64,000 bases of DNA from Desulfonatronum thiodismutans (GTDB lineage Bacteria > Desulfobacterota > Desulfovibrionia > Desulfovibrionales > Desulfonatronaceae). Below are positions 9,888 through 19,336 of the stretch, one piece after another (within the stretch, counting starts at the first letter, position 1; every line of letters begins with the position of its first letter). The DNA is taken from assembly GCF_000717475.1 (NCBI RefSeq), contig NZ_JPIK01000004.1:400409-464408 (forward strand), given 5' to 3'. A program made the position numbers and the translations under genes. Under the pieces are notes generated by a model. It saw only the letters and a program-made list of their open reading frames with translations. It made no database searches and was not told the origin of the DNA.

Positions 9888-12134
9888 TCACCGGCTCTTC
9901 GGCACCTTGAAGGGCAGAACCACATGCACCGTGGTTCCCTGGTCGACCATGCTTTCAACATGGATATTCCCGTTCATCAGCTCCACCAACCGGCGCACGA
10001 TGGCCAACCCCAGCCCCGCGCCCTGATACGAACGGGTGTAGGAGCCGTCCGCCTGAACAAAAGGCTTAAACAGATCCACCAGCTTCTCGTTCGGAATACC
10101 GATACCCGTGTCCGAGACCGAAAACATTAACCTTATATCGCCCCCTTTGGCCGCAGAGAGAGGCGTCAGCCGGAGCTGCACGGAGCCGCTGTCCGTGAAT
10201 TTCAAGGCATTGCCCACAAGGTTGAACAACACCTGCCGACACCGGGCCTCGTCACCGATCAGCTTGGCGGGGATTACCGGGTCGATGTCGCACAGCAGCT
10301 CAAGCCCCTTGTCCCTGGCCATGACCGTAAACAAATCCGTGACCGACTGGCCAAGCTCGCTGACTTCGAATTCGGCTTCATGCAGTTCCATCATTCCCGC
10401 CTCGACCCGGGAGAGGTCCAGGATGTCCGAGAGCAGGCGTGTCAATCGGTTGGCCGAAGTGACGGTCAGTTGGACGTACTTGCTTTGATCGGGATCCAGG
10501 TCCGTGGTTTTCAGAAGCTGCATCATGCCCAAAATCCCGTTCAGCGGGGTGCGGATTTCGTGGGACATATTGGCCAGGAACGCGGACTTGGCCTGGTTGG
10601 CGACCTCGGCCTGCTCCTTGGCCAGGAACAGAGCCTGTTCAGCTTGCTTGCGGTTGGTGATGTCTATTCCTGTGGTTAAAAAGGCTTTTCTTTCTCCGAA
10701 GGAGAGGATTGTGGAGGAAAAGTCCAAAATTCTCGATCGTCCGTCTTTTGTGATGATCTTCAGTTCATAGTTATTAGGGGCGTTGCCGCCGCGCTCTCGT
10801 TTCGCCGCATGCACTAATACCTCGTGGCGCATATCGGGGTGCACTAATTCAATGGGTTTCAGAGCCTCAGACTCTTCCTTGCCGTAGCCGGTGACCTGTT
10901 CCCATTCGTTGTTCACGTACAGAAAGGACCCGCCTTTAGAATCGGCAACAATGGCAATCATGATCCGGGCGGAATCTGCCAGGCGACGAAATTTTTCCTC
11001 GCTCTCCCGCAGCCGTTCCTCACCCTTTCTACGGACCACCAACACCCCCACCAGCGCGGCGATGCACACGCCCAAAAAGGCGATCACCGCCGTCACGGGC
11101 CAGATCAGTGCCTTGTGTCGGGCATAGAAGGTCTCGGGCAGGTTGGTCAACACGGCTTCGGCGGGCAGGTCCGCGGTCTTTACGCCGAAGCGTCGCATCT
11201 GCTGATAATCGAACATAAGCACGTTGGGGCTCTCCATGACCACCGGAAGGTAGTCCGGGTGCTGGCCCGAGAGAATTCGAATCGCCAACTCCCCGGCAGC
11301 GCGGCCCTGCTCCCGCGCACTGACCAGAAATCCACCCAAGGCGCCCTGCCCCATGTCAAAATCCCAAAAAGACAGCACTGGAGCCGAAGACTCCCGTGAA
11401 ATAATGTGCATGCTTTCCGTCACCGAAAGAAAGCCGCCTCGCTCATCCAGGAAATTGTTCAACCGTAGAACAAGGCTGTCCCTGGGCAAGGACCGCAGCA
11501 CCTTCGTGGCCTCACGGGCAGACAGATTAAACAATTCTTCCATGGCCACCCGAGGGGCGAACCGTTCCACCTCCGCCCTGTACCGCTCCAGGTTGGCCCG
11601 TCCCATGGGCGAATGGTCATCCACCATGGCAAAAACCTGACTGGTTCCGGGAAAGAGCCGCAGCCCCAACTCCAGGTTCCGGGCAATACTGATTTCCTCA
11701 TTGACTCCGGTGATATTGAACTGACCGGCAATGCGCTCCGGGGTAAAGCTGTTGATCCCGGTGAAGACCACGGGTACGCGGGGGAACAACTCGTCGCGGA
11801 CCCGGATGAGAAAATCCAGGGCCTCGTCATCCGAGACAATGACCAGATCCTGGGGTTTTCTCCGATACTTATGCCCGAGAAAGCAGCTCACCCACTGTTG
11901 ATACTTCTCGCCCGCGTTGCGGCGCATATCCAGATGCTCGATGGTCAGGTTCACATGCGCCAAGCCCCCCAACACATCCCGAACACCCTGGACAATACCG
12001 TCGTTCCAGGCATCTCCATGATGGTAGGAGGTGACCATCAACACCTGCTTGTGCTGTGCGGCGGCCTGGACTGTCGGCGGCATCGCCAACCAGCAGCAGA
12101 TCGCCACAAGAACGCCGTTAAAGACACGGATCAT
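9888..12134 (-). CDS. Sensor histidine kinase with periplasmic ABC-type substrate-binding domain
   Basis: A 748-aa kinase. The start is placed at the ATG at 12134, which has a strong AGGAGG six bases upstream; an in-frame start at 12158 lacks one. An N-terminal signal/anchor (VFNGVLVAICCWLAMPP) leads into a periplasmic domain of about 300 aa resembling ABC-transporter substrate-binding proteins (VLMVTSYHHGDAWNDGIVQG, VVFTGINSF). Then come one TM helix (WPVTAVIAFLGVCIAALVGV), a PAS domain, HisKA with phospho-His in [14 protein letters not shown], and HATPase with GIGIPNEK and GAGLGLAIV. There is no receiver, so it must phosphorylate a separate regulator. The ligand is unknown. Confidence 0.92.
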   Translation of the reverse strand: MIRVFNGVLVAICCWLAMPPTVQAAAQHKQVLMVTSYHHGDAWNDGIVQGVRDVLGGLAHVNLTIEHLDMRRNAGEKYQQWVSCFLGHKYRRKPQDLVIVSDDEALDFLIRVRDELFPRVPVVFTGINSFTPERIAGQFNITGVNEEISIARNLELGLRLFPGTSQVFAMVDDHSPMGRANLERYRAEVERFAPRVAMEELFNLSAREATKVLRSLPRDSLVLRLNNFLDERGGFLSVTESMHIISRESSAPVLSFWDFDMGQGALGGFLVSAREQGRAAGELAIRILSGQHPDYLPVVMESPNVLMFDYQQMRRFGVKTADLPAEAVLTNLPETFYARHKALIWPVTAVIAFLGVCIAALVGVLVVRRKGEERLRESEEKFRRLADSARIMIAIVADSKGGSFLYVNNEWEQVTGYGKEESEALKPIELVHPDMRHEVLVHAAKRERGGNAPNNYELKIITKDGRSRILDFSSTILSFGERKAFLTTGIDITNRKQAEQALFLAKEQAEVANQAKSAFLANMSHEIRTPLNGILGMMQLLKTTDLDPDQSKYVQLTVTSANRLTRLLSDILDLSRVEAGMMELHEAEFEVSELGQSVTDLFTVMARDKGLELLCDIDPVIPAKLIGDEARCRQVLFNLVGNALKFTDSGSVQLRLTPLSAAKGGDIRLMFSVSDTGIGIPNEKLVDLFKPFVQADGSYTRSYQGAGLGLAIVRRLVELMNGNIHVESMVDQGTTVHVVLPFKVPKSR

Positions 12135-12158
12135 AACCAGCCTCCTCGCAACAACCAT

Positions 12159-12509
12159 TGCCCTCTCACCACGAGACCATCTCTAAGAACCATACTAAGT
12201 ATGGCCTACAATCCACAAGGTTATGCCATCAGTTCAGAATATCAAACAGCCACAACGGCAGAACGCGACCATACCCGACCTCCCGGCCGTCCGTGAAAAT
12301 TTCGCCCATGCGATTTCCCGCGTTAATCCGGATTGGACGCACACATAGGTGCGCCCCTACCTAGAATTTCTCAAACTCATCATCCGCCCCTATATCCAGG
12401 CCCGAACCGCCTTGGTCCTGCTTCCTCGCCGGAACGACCTTGCGAGAGGGAACCAGGAGGTTGCCGGGTTGGGGCTTGCGTTGCCGTTGTTTTTTCAGTC
12501 CTGATATTG
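12159..12509. other. 350-bp spacer between kinase genes
   Basis: No complete gene of normal size. It contains a CCATACTAAGTATGG palindrome near 12190-12205, a GTAGGGGCG-type hairpin (12336-12360), and at its left end a 50-codon reading frame with a chemoreceptor-like tail (12361-12513, listed separately). Confidence 0.5.
12336..12360. repeat. Dispersed GTAGGGGCG-type hairpin element, copy 2
   Basis: GACGCAC (12336-12342) faces GTGCGCC around ACATAG and ends with the same CGCCCCTAC edge as the copies at 9788 and 14194. It is intergenic, just before the small chemoreceptor-tail reading frame. Confidence 0.55.
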
Positions 12510-12513
12510 TCAC
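12361..12513 (-). pseudogene. 50-codon frame with a chemoreceptor-type C-terminal tail (remnant or small gene)
   Basis: Read on the minus strand, a GTG at 12513 overlaps the TGA of the upstream BarA-like kinase (GTGA overlap) and opens 50 codons ending in TAG at 12361. The product starts [16 protein letters not shown] and ends GLDIGADDEFEKF. Basic/proline linkers ending in a short acidic-aromatic sequence such as EFEKF are typical of the flexible C-termini of Desulfovibrio-type chemoreceptors. No chemoreceptor signalling domain precedes it. It may be the 3' remnant of a lost receptor, or a translationally coupled small protein. Neither can be proven here. Confidence 0.4.
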
Positions 12514-15500
12514 GACGAGCCAATCGCCTCTTGCATTCGCGCTAACTGATCCTCCAACTCGCCCATCCGCTCCCGGACCGCCTCCAGATTCCCGGCCTTA
12601 GCCGCGTGTTCCATTGCCTCGGCCAGGGCTCGCAAGGTTTCCGCGCCGATATTGGCGGCTATGCCCTTGAGGGTATGGGCCTGCACGTGGGCGGCTTGGA
12701 CGTCGGCGGCGTCCAGGGCCGCCTGAAGTTCCCGGATGTGCCGGGGCACGGTTTCCAGGGACAGGCTCAGGACTCGATTGAACAGACCTTCATCACCCAT
12801 GACGCGCTCCATGAGCGCGACACGGTCGAACAACGGCGAAGCCTCTTCATCCCCAATCCGCGCCTCAATCTTCACCTCCCGATCGCCCCGACCTTCCCCA
12901 TCCTGCCTTCCGTCTCCCGGCTCCCGACTCCCGTCTCTTCCCAGCCACCTTTCCAGCACCCGAGCAAGGTCATCCGGATTCACCGGCTTGGCCACGAAAT
13001 CATCCATCCCGGCCTCGAAACACTGCTCCCGATCCTCCGGCATGGCCCCGGCGGTCATGGCGATGATCGGCGTTCGCCGAGAGGGATGAGGGATGAGACC
13101 TGAGACCGGGGGGGCGGAAATTTGTCCTCTGCCTTTCGCCCCCTGACTTCTGACTCCTGACTCCTGAATTCTAATCCTTTTCGTCGCCTCCAAGCCATCC
13201 ATCTCCGGCATCATCACGTCCATGAGCACGAGGTCGTAGGACAGGGATTGCAAAGCATGGAGGGCTTCGAGGCCGTTGGAAACGGTATCGGCATGAAGGC
13301 CGAATTTCTTGAGCATGCCCAGGGCCACCTGTTGATTCACGGGGTTGTCCTCGGCCACGAGGACCCGACCGGTGAAGCGCGGACAGGCTGCCTGGCGGCG
13401 CTGATTTTCCCGTGCCAGGTGGCGGGTGATGATCGGTTTGGAGGGGGAACGCTCTCCCGTGTCGGCCATGACCAGGGCCAGGGTGTCGTACATCTCGGAC
13501 TGACGCACGGGTTTGTTCAGGTAGGCGGCAAAGCCCAGGTCCGCGAACAGGCGGGCATCACCGGGACGTCCCAGAGACGTGAGCATGACCAGAGGGATGG
13601 TCCGAAAGCGTGGATCGGCCTTGAGCAACCGCCCCAGACTCCCTCCGTCCATGCCCGGCATCTGAAAGTCCACAATGGCCAGATCGTACGGATCGGCCCG
13701 GTCATGGGCCTCGCCCGCGGCCCGCAGGGCTTCTTCCCCGCCCTCGACCGCCTGGGGCCGCATCCCCCAGGCCGTAAACTGCTTCATAAGGATTTCCCGG
13801 TTGGTAGCATTGTCGTCCACCACGAGAACACGCAGCCCCGTCAGACTTTCCACGGCCTGAGGCAGAGCCCCGTCCGTCGCCTCCTGAACAGTAAATCGGG
13901 CCGTGAACCAGAACTCCGAACCTTCACCCGGCATGCTGTTCACCCCTACTTCACCGTCCATCATCTCCACCAGTTGTCTGGAAATGGCCAACCCCAGCCC
14001 GGTCCCCCCGAACTTCCTGGTAATGGACGCATCCACTTGGCTGAACTTGTCGAAAAGGAGATCGATCTTGTCCTCGGGAATGCCGATCCCGGTGTCCCGG
14101 ACCGTGAAACGCAGCTTCACGGTTCGAGGGCCACGGTCCATGGTCAGGTCCGTGGCATCGTCGGAATATGCTGCAACAGACGCAACAGCCGGTGGGCGGC
14201 TGCCGGTCGCCCCTACGCCACCTTCCGGCACTCCACCTGCCGCTTGATCAGTTCCCGCATACCCGCATCCCGGCATTCCGGCATTTCCTTCCACCCTTTC
14301 AACCATCACCACCACCTCCCCCATCTCCGTAAATTTCACCGCATTCCCAATCAGGTTCGTCAGTATCTGACGTAGTCGTCCTGGGTCGCCGAGAAGGAGG
14401 GTGGGAGCGTCGGGATGGGTGGTGGAGATGAATTCCAGGCCTTTCTCGTGAGCACGCAAAGCCATGACGGAAGCGATGTCGTCCATCAGGTTTTCCAAGT
14501 CGAAGTCCAGCATTTCCATGCTGACCCGCCCGGCCTCGATCTTGGAATAATCCAGGATGTCGTTGATGAGGCTCAGAAGAGCCGCGCCGCTGATCTGGAT
14601 GGTTTCGGTGTAACGGCGCTGCTCTTCCGTCAGCTCCGTATCCAAAAGGAGGTCGGTCATGCCGATCACGCCGTTCATCGGAGTGCGGATTTCGTGGCTC
14701 ATATTAGCCAGGAACTCGCTCTTAGCCCGAGTGGCCGCCTCCGCCTTGATCAGGGCCGCGTCCAGTTCCCGGTTCTTCAGTTCCATCTCATCGACGATCT
14801 GAAGCAACTTTTCCTCGGCCTGCTTGCGGGCAATGACTTCCCAAGTCACGTCGGCCAAAAATATCAAGGCGTCCAAATCCTCCCGGATGTAGTCCACGGG
14901 CTTGTTGCCCACGCCCATGATGGCCACCACCGCACCATGGCGCATCACGGGAACGACCATTTCCCGAACCACCTCGGCATGGCCGTCCGGCAACCCCTTT
15001 TTCCGCGGCAGGGAGGCGTAGTCGTTGTGGATCACCCCTTTACGTTCCCGGACGCAGTCCACCCAAACCCCGGCCCGATCGATGTCGTAGTGCAGACCTT
15101 GGCCAGGCGATTTGCAAAAACGTTCACTGGTCGCAGTGGACCATTGCTGCAAAGCCAGGGTCTTCTGATCCGGTTCCACGAAATGGAGGAAGCTGATGGA
15201 GCTGTTCAGAAACCGTTCAACTTCGTCCAGGGCCTTGACCATTAATTCGGCCAATGAGTGATCGGAAGAAGAGGATACCAGCCTGAGCCGGATTTCCGTC
15301 TGCTGTTCGATGCGTTTTCGCTGGGTGATGTCCTCCTTGACCGCGACGTAATGGGTGGTCCGCCCCTGCTCATCGCTGATAGGGGAGATAGAGGCGGATT
15401 CCCAATACACATCTCCGTTTTTCATGATGTTCTTGAACTCTCCACGCCATTCCTTGCCCGAGGCGAGAGTCGTCCACATTTCCTTGTAGTCCTCTGGTTT

Positions 15501-15878
15501 CTTGTCCGAAGACTTCAACACCCTTGGATTCTGGCCGATCACCTCGTCAAAGGCATAGCCCGTGACCTTGGTGAAAGCCGGATTGACGTACTCTATCGTG
15601 CCCTGCAAATCTGTCAGGACGATGCTGACCGGGCTTTGCTCCACGGCCCTGGACAGCATGCGAAGCCGCGTATCCGAACCGCGCAACAACCGTCGGCCGA
15701 TCCCCAAGCCCGCCAAACCCAGAACGCCCAGCAACAGATGCGCCAGGACCAGCGCGACATGGCCGCCTTGCAACCAGTTCCAAGCCAGGGACGCCGACAC
15801 CACGACGATCCAGATCGTCGCGGTCACCATTGTCCGTCGTTTCGCGGTCCAAGAAAAAATCATCGCTTGTGGACTCAT
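12510..15878 (-). CDS. BarA-like hybrid histidine kinase (PAS-GAF-HisKA-HATPase-REC-REC-HPt)
   Basis: An 1122-aa hybrid kinase able to run a whole phosphorelay. Seen in order: two TM helices (about 15-60), PAS (about 70-190, [18 protein letters not shown]), GAF (about 200-350), HisKA with phospho-His in [16 protein letters not shown], HATPase ([33 protein letters not shown]), receiver 1 ([26 protein letters not shown]), receiver 2 ([28 protein letters not shown]) and an HPt domain ([15 protein letters not shown]). Unusually, low-complexity inserts of repetitive DNA interrupt it in frame: about residues 523-576 inside the ATPase domain, about 900-935 inside receiver 2, and about 980-990 in the linker to HPt. 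The final output regulator is not adjacent. Confidence 0.93.
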   Translation of the reverse strand: MSPQAMIFSWTAKRRTMVTATIWIVVVSASLAWNWLQGGHVALVLAHLLLGVLGLAGLGIGRRLLRGSDTRLRMLSRAVEQSPVSIVLTDLQGTIEYVNPAFTKVTGYAFDEVIGQNPRVLKSSDKKPEDYKEMWTTLASGKEWRGEFKNIMKNGDVYWESASISPISDEQGRTTHYVAVKEDITQRKRIEQQTEIRLRLVSSSSDHSLAELMVKALDEVERFLNSSISFLHFVEPDQKTLALQQWSTATSERFCKSPGQGLHYDIDRAGVWVDCVRERKGVIHNDYASLPRKKGLPDGHAEVVREMVVPVMRHGAVVAIMGVGNKPVDYIREDLDALIFLADVTWEVIARKQAEEKLLQIVDEMELKNRELDAALIKAEAATRAKSEFLANMSHEIRTPMNGVIGMTDLLLDTELTEEQRRYTETIQISGAALLSLINDILDYSKIEAGRVSMEMLDFDLENLMDDIASVMALRAHEKGLEFISTTHPDAPTLLLGDPGRLRQILTNLIGNAVKFTEMGEVVVMVERVEGNAGMPGCGYAGTDQAAGGVPEGGVGATGSRPPAVASVAAYSDDATDLTMDRGPRTVKLRFTVRDTGIGIPEDKIDLLFDKFSQVDASITRKFGGTGLGLAISRQLVEMMDGEVGVNSMPGEGSEFWFTARFTVQEATDGALPQAVESLTGLRVLVVDDNATNREILMKQFTAWGMRPQAVEGGEEALRAAGEAHDRADPYDLAIVDFQMPGMDGGSLGRLLKADPRFRTIPLVMLTSLGRPGDARLFADLGFAAYLNKPVRQSEMYDTLALVMADTGERSPSKPIITRHLARENQRRQAACPRFTGRVLVAEDNPVNQQVALGMLKKFGLHADTVSNGLEALHALQSLSYDLVLMDVMMPEMDGLEATKRIRIQESGVRSQGAKGRGQISAPPVSGLIPHPSRRTPIIAMTAGAMPEDREQCFEAGMDDFVAKPVNPDDLARVLERWLGRDGSREPGDGRQDGEGRGDREVKIEARIGDEEASPLFDRVALMERVMGDEGLFNRVLSLSLETVPRHIRELQAALDAADVQAAHVQAHTLKGIAANIGAETLRALAEAMEHAAKAGNLEAVRERMGELEDQLARMQEAIGSS
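12911..12938. repeat. Heptanucleotide array in coding sequence (REC2-HPt linker)
   Basis: Four tandem 7-mers: CGTCTCC, CGGCTCC, CGACTCC, CGTCTCT. They encode part of the Gly/Arg/Glu-rich linker before the HPt domain of the BarA-like kinase. The array resembles the arrays at 13083 and 13144 in the same gene. Confidence 0.65.
13083..13110. repeat. Heptanucleotide array inside receiver 2 insert (GGGATGA type)
   Basis: Tandem 7-mers GGGATGA, GGGATGA, GACCTGA, GACCGGG within the approximately 30-residue insert that separates IRI from TPIIAMTA in receiver 2. Confidence 0.55.
13144..13171. repeat. Heptanucleotide array inside receiver 2 insert (TGACTCC type)
   Basis: Four 7-mers TGACTTC, TGACTCC, TGACTCC, TGAATTC, encoding IQESGVRSQ directly after the conserved [10 protein letters not shown] of receiver 2. 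Being in frame and in a surface loop, it leaves the conserved receiver motifs intact. Confidence 0.7.
14194..14217. repeat. Dispersed GTAGGGGCG-type hairpin element, copy 3 (inside a CDS)
   Basis: GGGCGGCTGCCGGTCGCCCC followed by TACG; the GGGCG and CGCCC arms and the CGCCCCTAC edge match the intergenic copies. It is translated as part of the approximately 50-residue Gly/Ala/Pro-rich insert in the ATPase domain of the BarA-like kinase. Confidence 0.55.
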
Positions 15879-16186
15879 GACGCTGTTCCTTGATCGATTG
15901 AATAGGCTTTCACAGACGGATTAAGGGGGATTGGAAAGTCGCCCCCGCGGACGAACGTCGGCGAAAAAGAAAGGCGCCGACATGGTCCGCGCCGAGAGAG
16001 GAGGATGGAGAGAAAGAGGAGGGCATAGCGGGCCTGTTCATTGTTTGAAGTGGCCAACCCGATCGAGAAGATCGGAAAACGACCATGCCATGCCAAAAAA
16101 AGTTATGCAATCATATTGAAAGTTGGACGCTCTACACCCGCTCCGAAAGACACTGGACACACTGAGCGTAACGTGCGCCGCCTACG

Positions 16187-19100
16187 TCACGCCGTTTCCT
16201 GGTCCTTCCCTCCATACAACCCCTGGGCCGTTCCAGGTAGACTTTTGGACAGGGAACAAAGCACCGGAACCACGATCAACGTCAACAGCGTGGCCACGGC
16301 CAGGCCGAAGACCACGGCCACGGCCATGGGGCCCCACCACTGGGCCGATTCGCCGCCGATGCTCCATGCCAGGCTCTTGAAGTCGAAGCTGATGCCGGTG
16401 GCCATGGGCATCAGGCCGAGAATGGTGGTGACGGCGGTGAGCATCACCGGGCGGAAACGGACCAGTCCGGCCCGGAGCAGGGCTTCGGTGCGCTCCATGC
16501 CCCGAGCCAGAAGCTGCATGTAGTAGTCGATGAGCACGATGGCGTTGTTCACAACCACCCCGGCCAGACTGATCACCCCGATTCCGGTCATGATGATCCC
16601 AAAGGCCGTGCCCGTGACCAGCAACCCGAAGAACACGCCGATCAGGGAGAAGAGCACCGAGGCCAGAATGATCAGCCCGGGGATGATGGAATTGAACTGG
16701 GTGATCAGGATCAGGAAGATCAGGAAGATCACCGCGATAAATGCCTTGCTCAGGAAGTCCTGGGCCTTGGCCTGCTCCTCCTGCTCGCCGGTGAACTGGT
16801 AGGAATACCCCCGGGGCCATTCAAAACCGGCCAGAAGCCGCTGGATGTCCTCCAGGACGTCGTTGGCCAGCCTCCCGGAAACCGAAGCTGAAACCGTGAC
16901 CACCCGGCGCTGGTTCAGACGCATGATGTCCCCCACACCGCTGCCCAGTTCCACCTCGGCCACGCTGGTCAAGGGAATAGGCTCTCCCAAAGGCCCGGAA
17001 ACCGTCAATCGCTTCAGGGATTCCAGGGAATCCCTGGCTTCTTCGGGCAACCGAGCCGTGATGTCGTATTCGTCCCGGTCGTCGCGCAAGACTCCCACCC
17101 GCACTCCGCCGATGGCCGCCTTGACCGTATAGGCGATGGTGTAGGCGTCCAGACCCAGCAGGGCCGCTTTTTCCTTGTCGATATTGATCCGGATCTCCGG
17201 CTTGCCCTGGACGAAATTGTCCTTCAGGTCCACCAGCCCGGGCACGTCCCGAATGGCTCGTCGAACCTGGGCCGCCAGTTCGCCAAGAACCCGGATGTCC
17301 CGCCCGGAAATCTCCATGTTCACCGGAGGCCCCGTGGGCGGACCGCCCTCTTCCTTTTCCACCTGGACCTCGGCCCCGACAATGGTCGTCAAAAGGCGTT
17401 CGCGAATTTCGTCCAGGGTTTTGGTGGAGGACTGAGAGCGGTCGTGAAAGTCCACGAAGTCCAGGGCCACCCGGCTCAGATGGGTTCCCGGCCCGCCCGC
17501 GGCGAACGGATCGCCTCCGGCGGAGCCGATGTTCCCGATCACGAACTTGATGTCCGGGTATTCCATGACGATGTCTTCCACCTGAGCCACCAGCCGGTCC
17601 GAGGCGTCCAGGCTGGTGCCTTCCGGAGCGCGGATATGCACGTAGGCCCGGTTCGGGTCGGTCTCCGGAAAGAACTCCACCCCCTTGCCCCAGGCTCCGA
17701 AACCGACCATAGCCGCGACCAGCATCAACACGGCGGTTCCCAGAACCACCAGCCGATGACGTAGCGACCAAGTCAAAAGACCAAGATAGAGCCGCTTGAT
17801 CCAGGGCTCGCGGACCTCTTCCTGGTCAGGGTTTTTCGCATCCTCGCTTTGTCGCGGCTTGGGCGTTTTGACGACCTGGTACCGGGCCGAAAGCACCGGA
17901 TTGACCACAAGGGCCACGAACAAGGACGCCGAGAGGACCATGATCAGGGTCTTGGGCAGGAACATCATGAACTCGCCCACGATCCCGGGCCAGAACAGCA
18001 GCGGGATGAACGCGGACAGAGTGGTCAGGGTGGCTGTGATCACCGGCCAGGCCACCTGGTCCGTGCCGATCCGGGCCGCGACCTCCCGAGGCCGACCCTG
18101 CTGCATGTGACGGTAGATGTTCTCCACCACGACGATGCCGTTGTCCACGAGCATGCCCAGAGCCAAAATCAGGGAAAAGAGCACCACCATGTTCAGGGTG
18201 ATCCCGAATCCGGAAAGCAGGGCGAAGCCGATGAACATGGAGTAGGGAATGGCCAGGGCCACGAACACGGCCGAGCGCCCGCCGATGAACAGCACGATCA
18301 CGCCGAGCACCAGAATCAAGCCGGAAAGAATGTTGTTTTCCAGCTCGGAGACCATGAACCGAACATCCTCGGACATGTCCGAGGTGATGTCCAGGATCAG
18401 ATCCGGCGGCAGATCCGGACGGAGCCTGTCCACCATGGCCCGGACCTCGTCGCAAATCCGGACGATGTTCTCCCCGCTGCGCTTTTGCACCGAAAGGGTC
18501 ACGCTGGGCCGACCGTTGATCCGACTGCGGGTCAGGGGATCTTTATGGGTGTCCTCGATCCGGGCCACGTCGCGCAGATACACGGGGCGTCCGTCACGGA
18601 CAAAAGCCACTATGGAAAAGATCTCCGAGGGATGCTTGAAGTCCTCGGGCACCCGCACCAGGTAACGGGTTTCGCCGATGTCCATGCTCCCGCCGGGCAT
18701 GTTCACGTTACTCTGGGTCACGGCCTGGATCATGCTGGAAAAGGGCACGTTGTAGGCCCGGATGCGGTCCAGGTCGAACTCCACCCGGATTTCCCGCTCC
18801 AGCCCGCCGCTTTCCAGAACGTTGAGCACCCCGGGGATGGTCTCGATCTCGTCCTTGAGGTCCTCGGCCCAGGTCTTCAGCCGGGCCAGGGAGTACGGGC
18901 CGGAGAGAACCACCCGGATCACCGGGATGTCCGAGAAGTTGACCTCCTCCACCACCGGGTCGTCCTCCAGATCCGAGGGCAGGTCCGCCTTGGCCTGGTC
19001 CACCTTGACCCGGACCTTCTGCAAGGCGTCGTCGATGTCCACCGAAGGGATGAACTTCACCGCCACCGTGGACAACCCCTCGGCCGAACTGGCCCGAATC

Positions 19101-19336
19101 TCCTCCACCCCGGCCAGCCCCTTGAGCTTGCGCTCAATGGGCATGGTGATCAGCGTCTCCATGTCCTCCGGGGCCACGCCTTCATAGGTCGTGGTCACGA
19201 ACACGTACGGGATGGTGATATCCGGGAAGGCTTCCCGTGGAAGAGTCAGATAGGAATACACGCCGATGATCACCAGGAACACCAGCAAAGTCAGGACCGT
19301 GGCCTGGCGGCGCAAGGCCCATTTGTTGACGATCAT
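16187..19336 (-). CDS. RND-family efflux transporter, inner-membrane pump
   Basis: A 1049-aa AcrB-type resistance-nodulation-division pump, full length for the family. Twelve TM helices are implied by the usual pattern: TM1 (TVLTLLVFLVIIGVYSYLTL), the TM2-6 block around residues 335-480, a second periplasmic half and the TM8-12 block near the end. Conserved N-terminal sequence after TM1 (LPREAFPDITIP) and TM4 with GMLVDNGIVVVENIY. In AcrB this TM4 motif has two adjacent Asp; here the second is Asn. It overlaps the adaptor gene by 4 bp (ATGA), giving translational coupling. Substrate not predictable; no TolC-like outer-membrane gene is in the window. Confidence 0.95.
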   Translation of the reverse strand: MIVNKWALRRQATVLTLLVFLVIIGVYSYLTLPREAFPDITIPYVFVTTTYEGVAPEDMETLITMPIERKLKGLAGVEEIRASSAEGLSTVAVKFIPSVDIDDALQKVRVKVDQAKADLPSDLEDDPVVEEVNFSDIPVIRVVLSGPYSLARLKTWAEDLKDEIETIPGVLNVLESGGLEREIRVEFDLDRIRAYNVPFSSMIQAVTQSNVNMPGGSMDIGETRYLVRVPEDFKHPSEIFSIVAFVRDGRPVYLRDVARIEDTHKDPLTRSRINGRPSVTLSVQKRSGENIVRICDEVRAMVDRLRPDLPPDLILDITSDMSEDVRFMVSELENNILSGLILVLGVIVLFIGGRSAVFVALAIPYSMFIGFALLSGFGITLNMVVLFSLILALGMLVDNGIVVVENIYRHMQQGRPREVAARIGTDQVAWPVITATLTTLSAFIPLLFWPGIVGEFMMFLPKTLIMVLSASLFVALVVNPVLSARYQVVKTPKPRQSEDAKNPDQEEVREPWIKRLYLGLLTWSLRHRLVVLGTAVLMLVAAMVGFGAWGKGVEFFPETDPNRAYVHIRAPEGTSLDASDRLVAQVEDIVMEYPDIKFVIGNIGSAGGDPFAAGGPGTHLSRVALDFVDFHDRSQSSTKTLDEIRERLLTTIVGAEVQVEKEEGGPPTGPPVNMEISGRDIRVLGELAAQVRRAIRDVPGLVDLKDNFVQGKPEIRINIDKEKAALLGLDAYTIAYTVKAAIGGVRVGVLRDDRDEYDITARLPEEARDSLESLKRLTVSGPLGEPIPLTSVAEVELGSGVGDIMRLNQRRVVTVSASVSGRLANDVLEDIQRLLAGFEWPRGYSYQFTGEQEEQAKAQDFLSKAFIAVIFLIFLILITQFNSIIPGLIILASVLFSLIGVFFGLLVTGTAFGIIMTGIGVISLAGVVVNNAIVLIDYYMQLLARGMERTEALLRAGLVRFRPVMLTAVTTILGLMPMATGISFDFKSLAWSIGGESAQWWGPMAVAVVFGLAVATLLTLIVVPVLCSLSKSLPGTAQGLYGGKDQETA

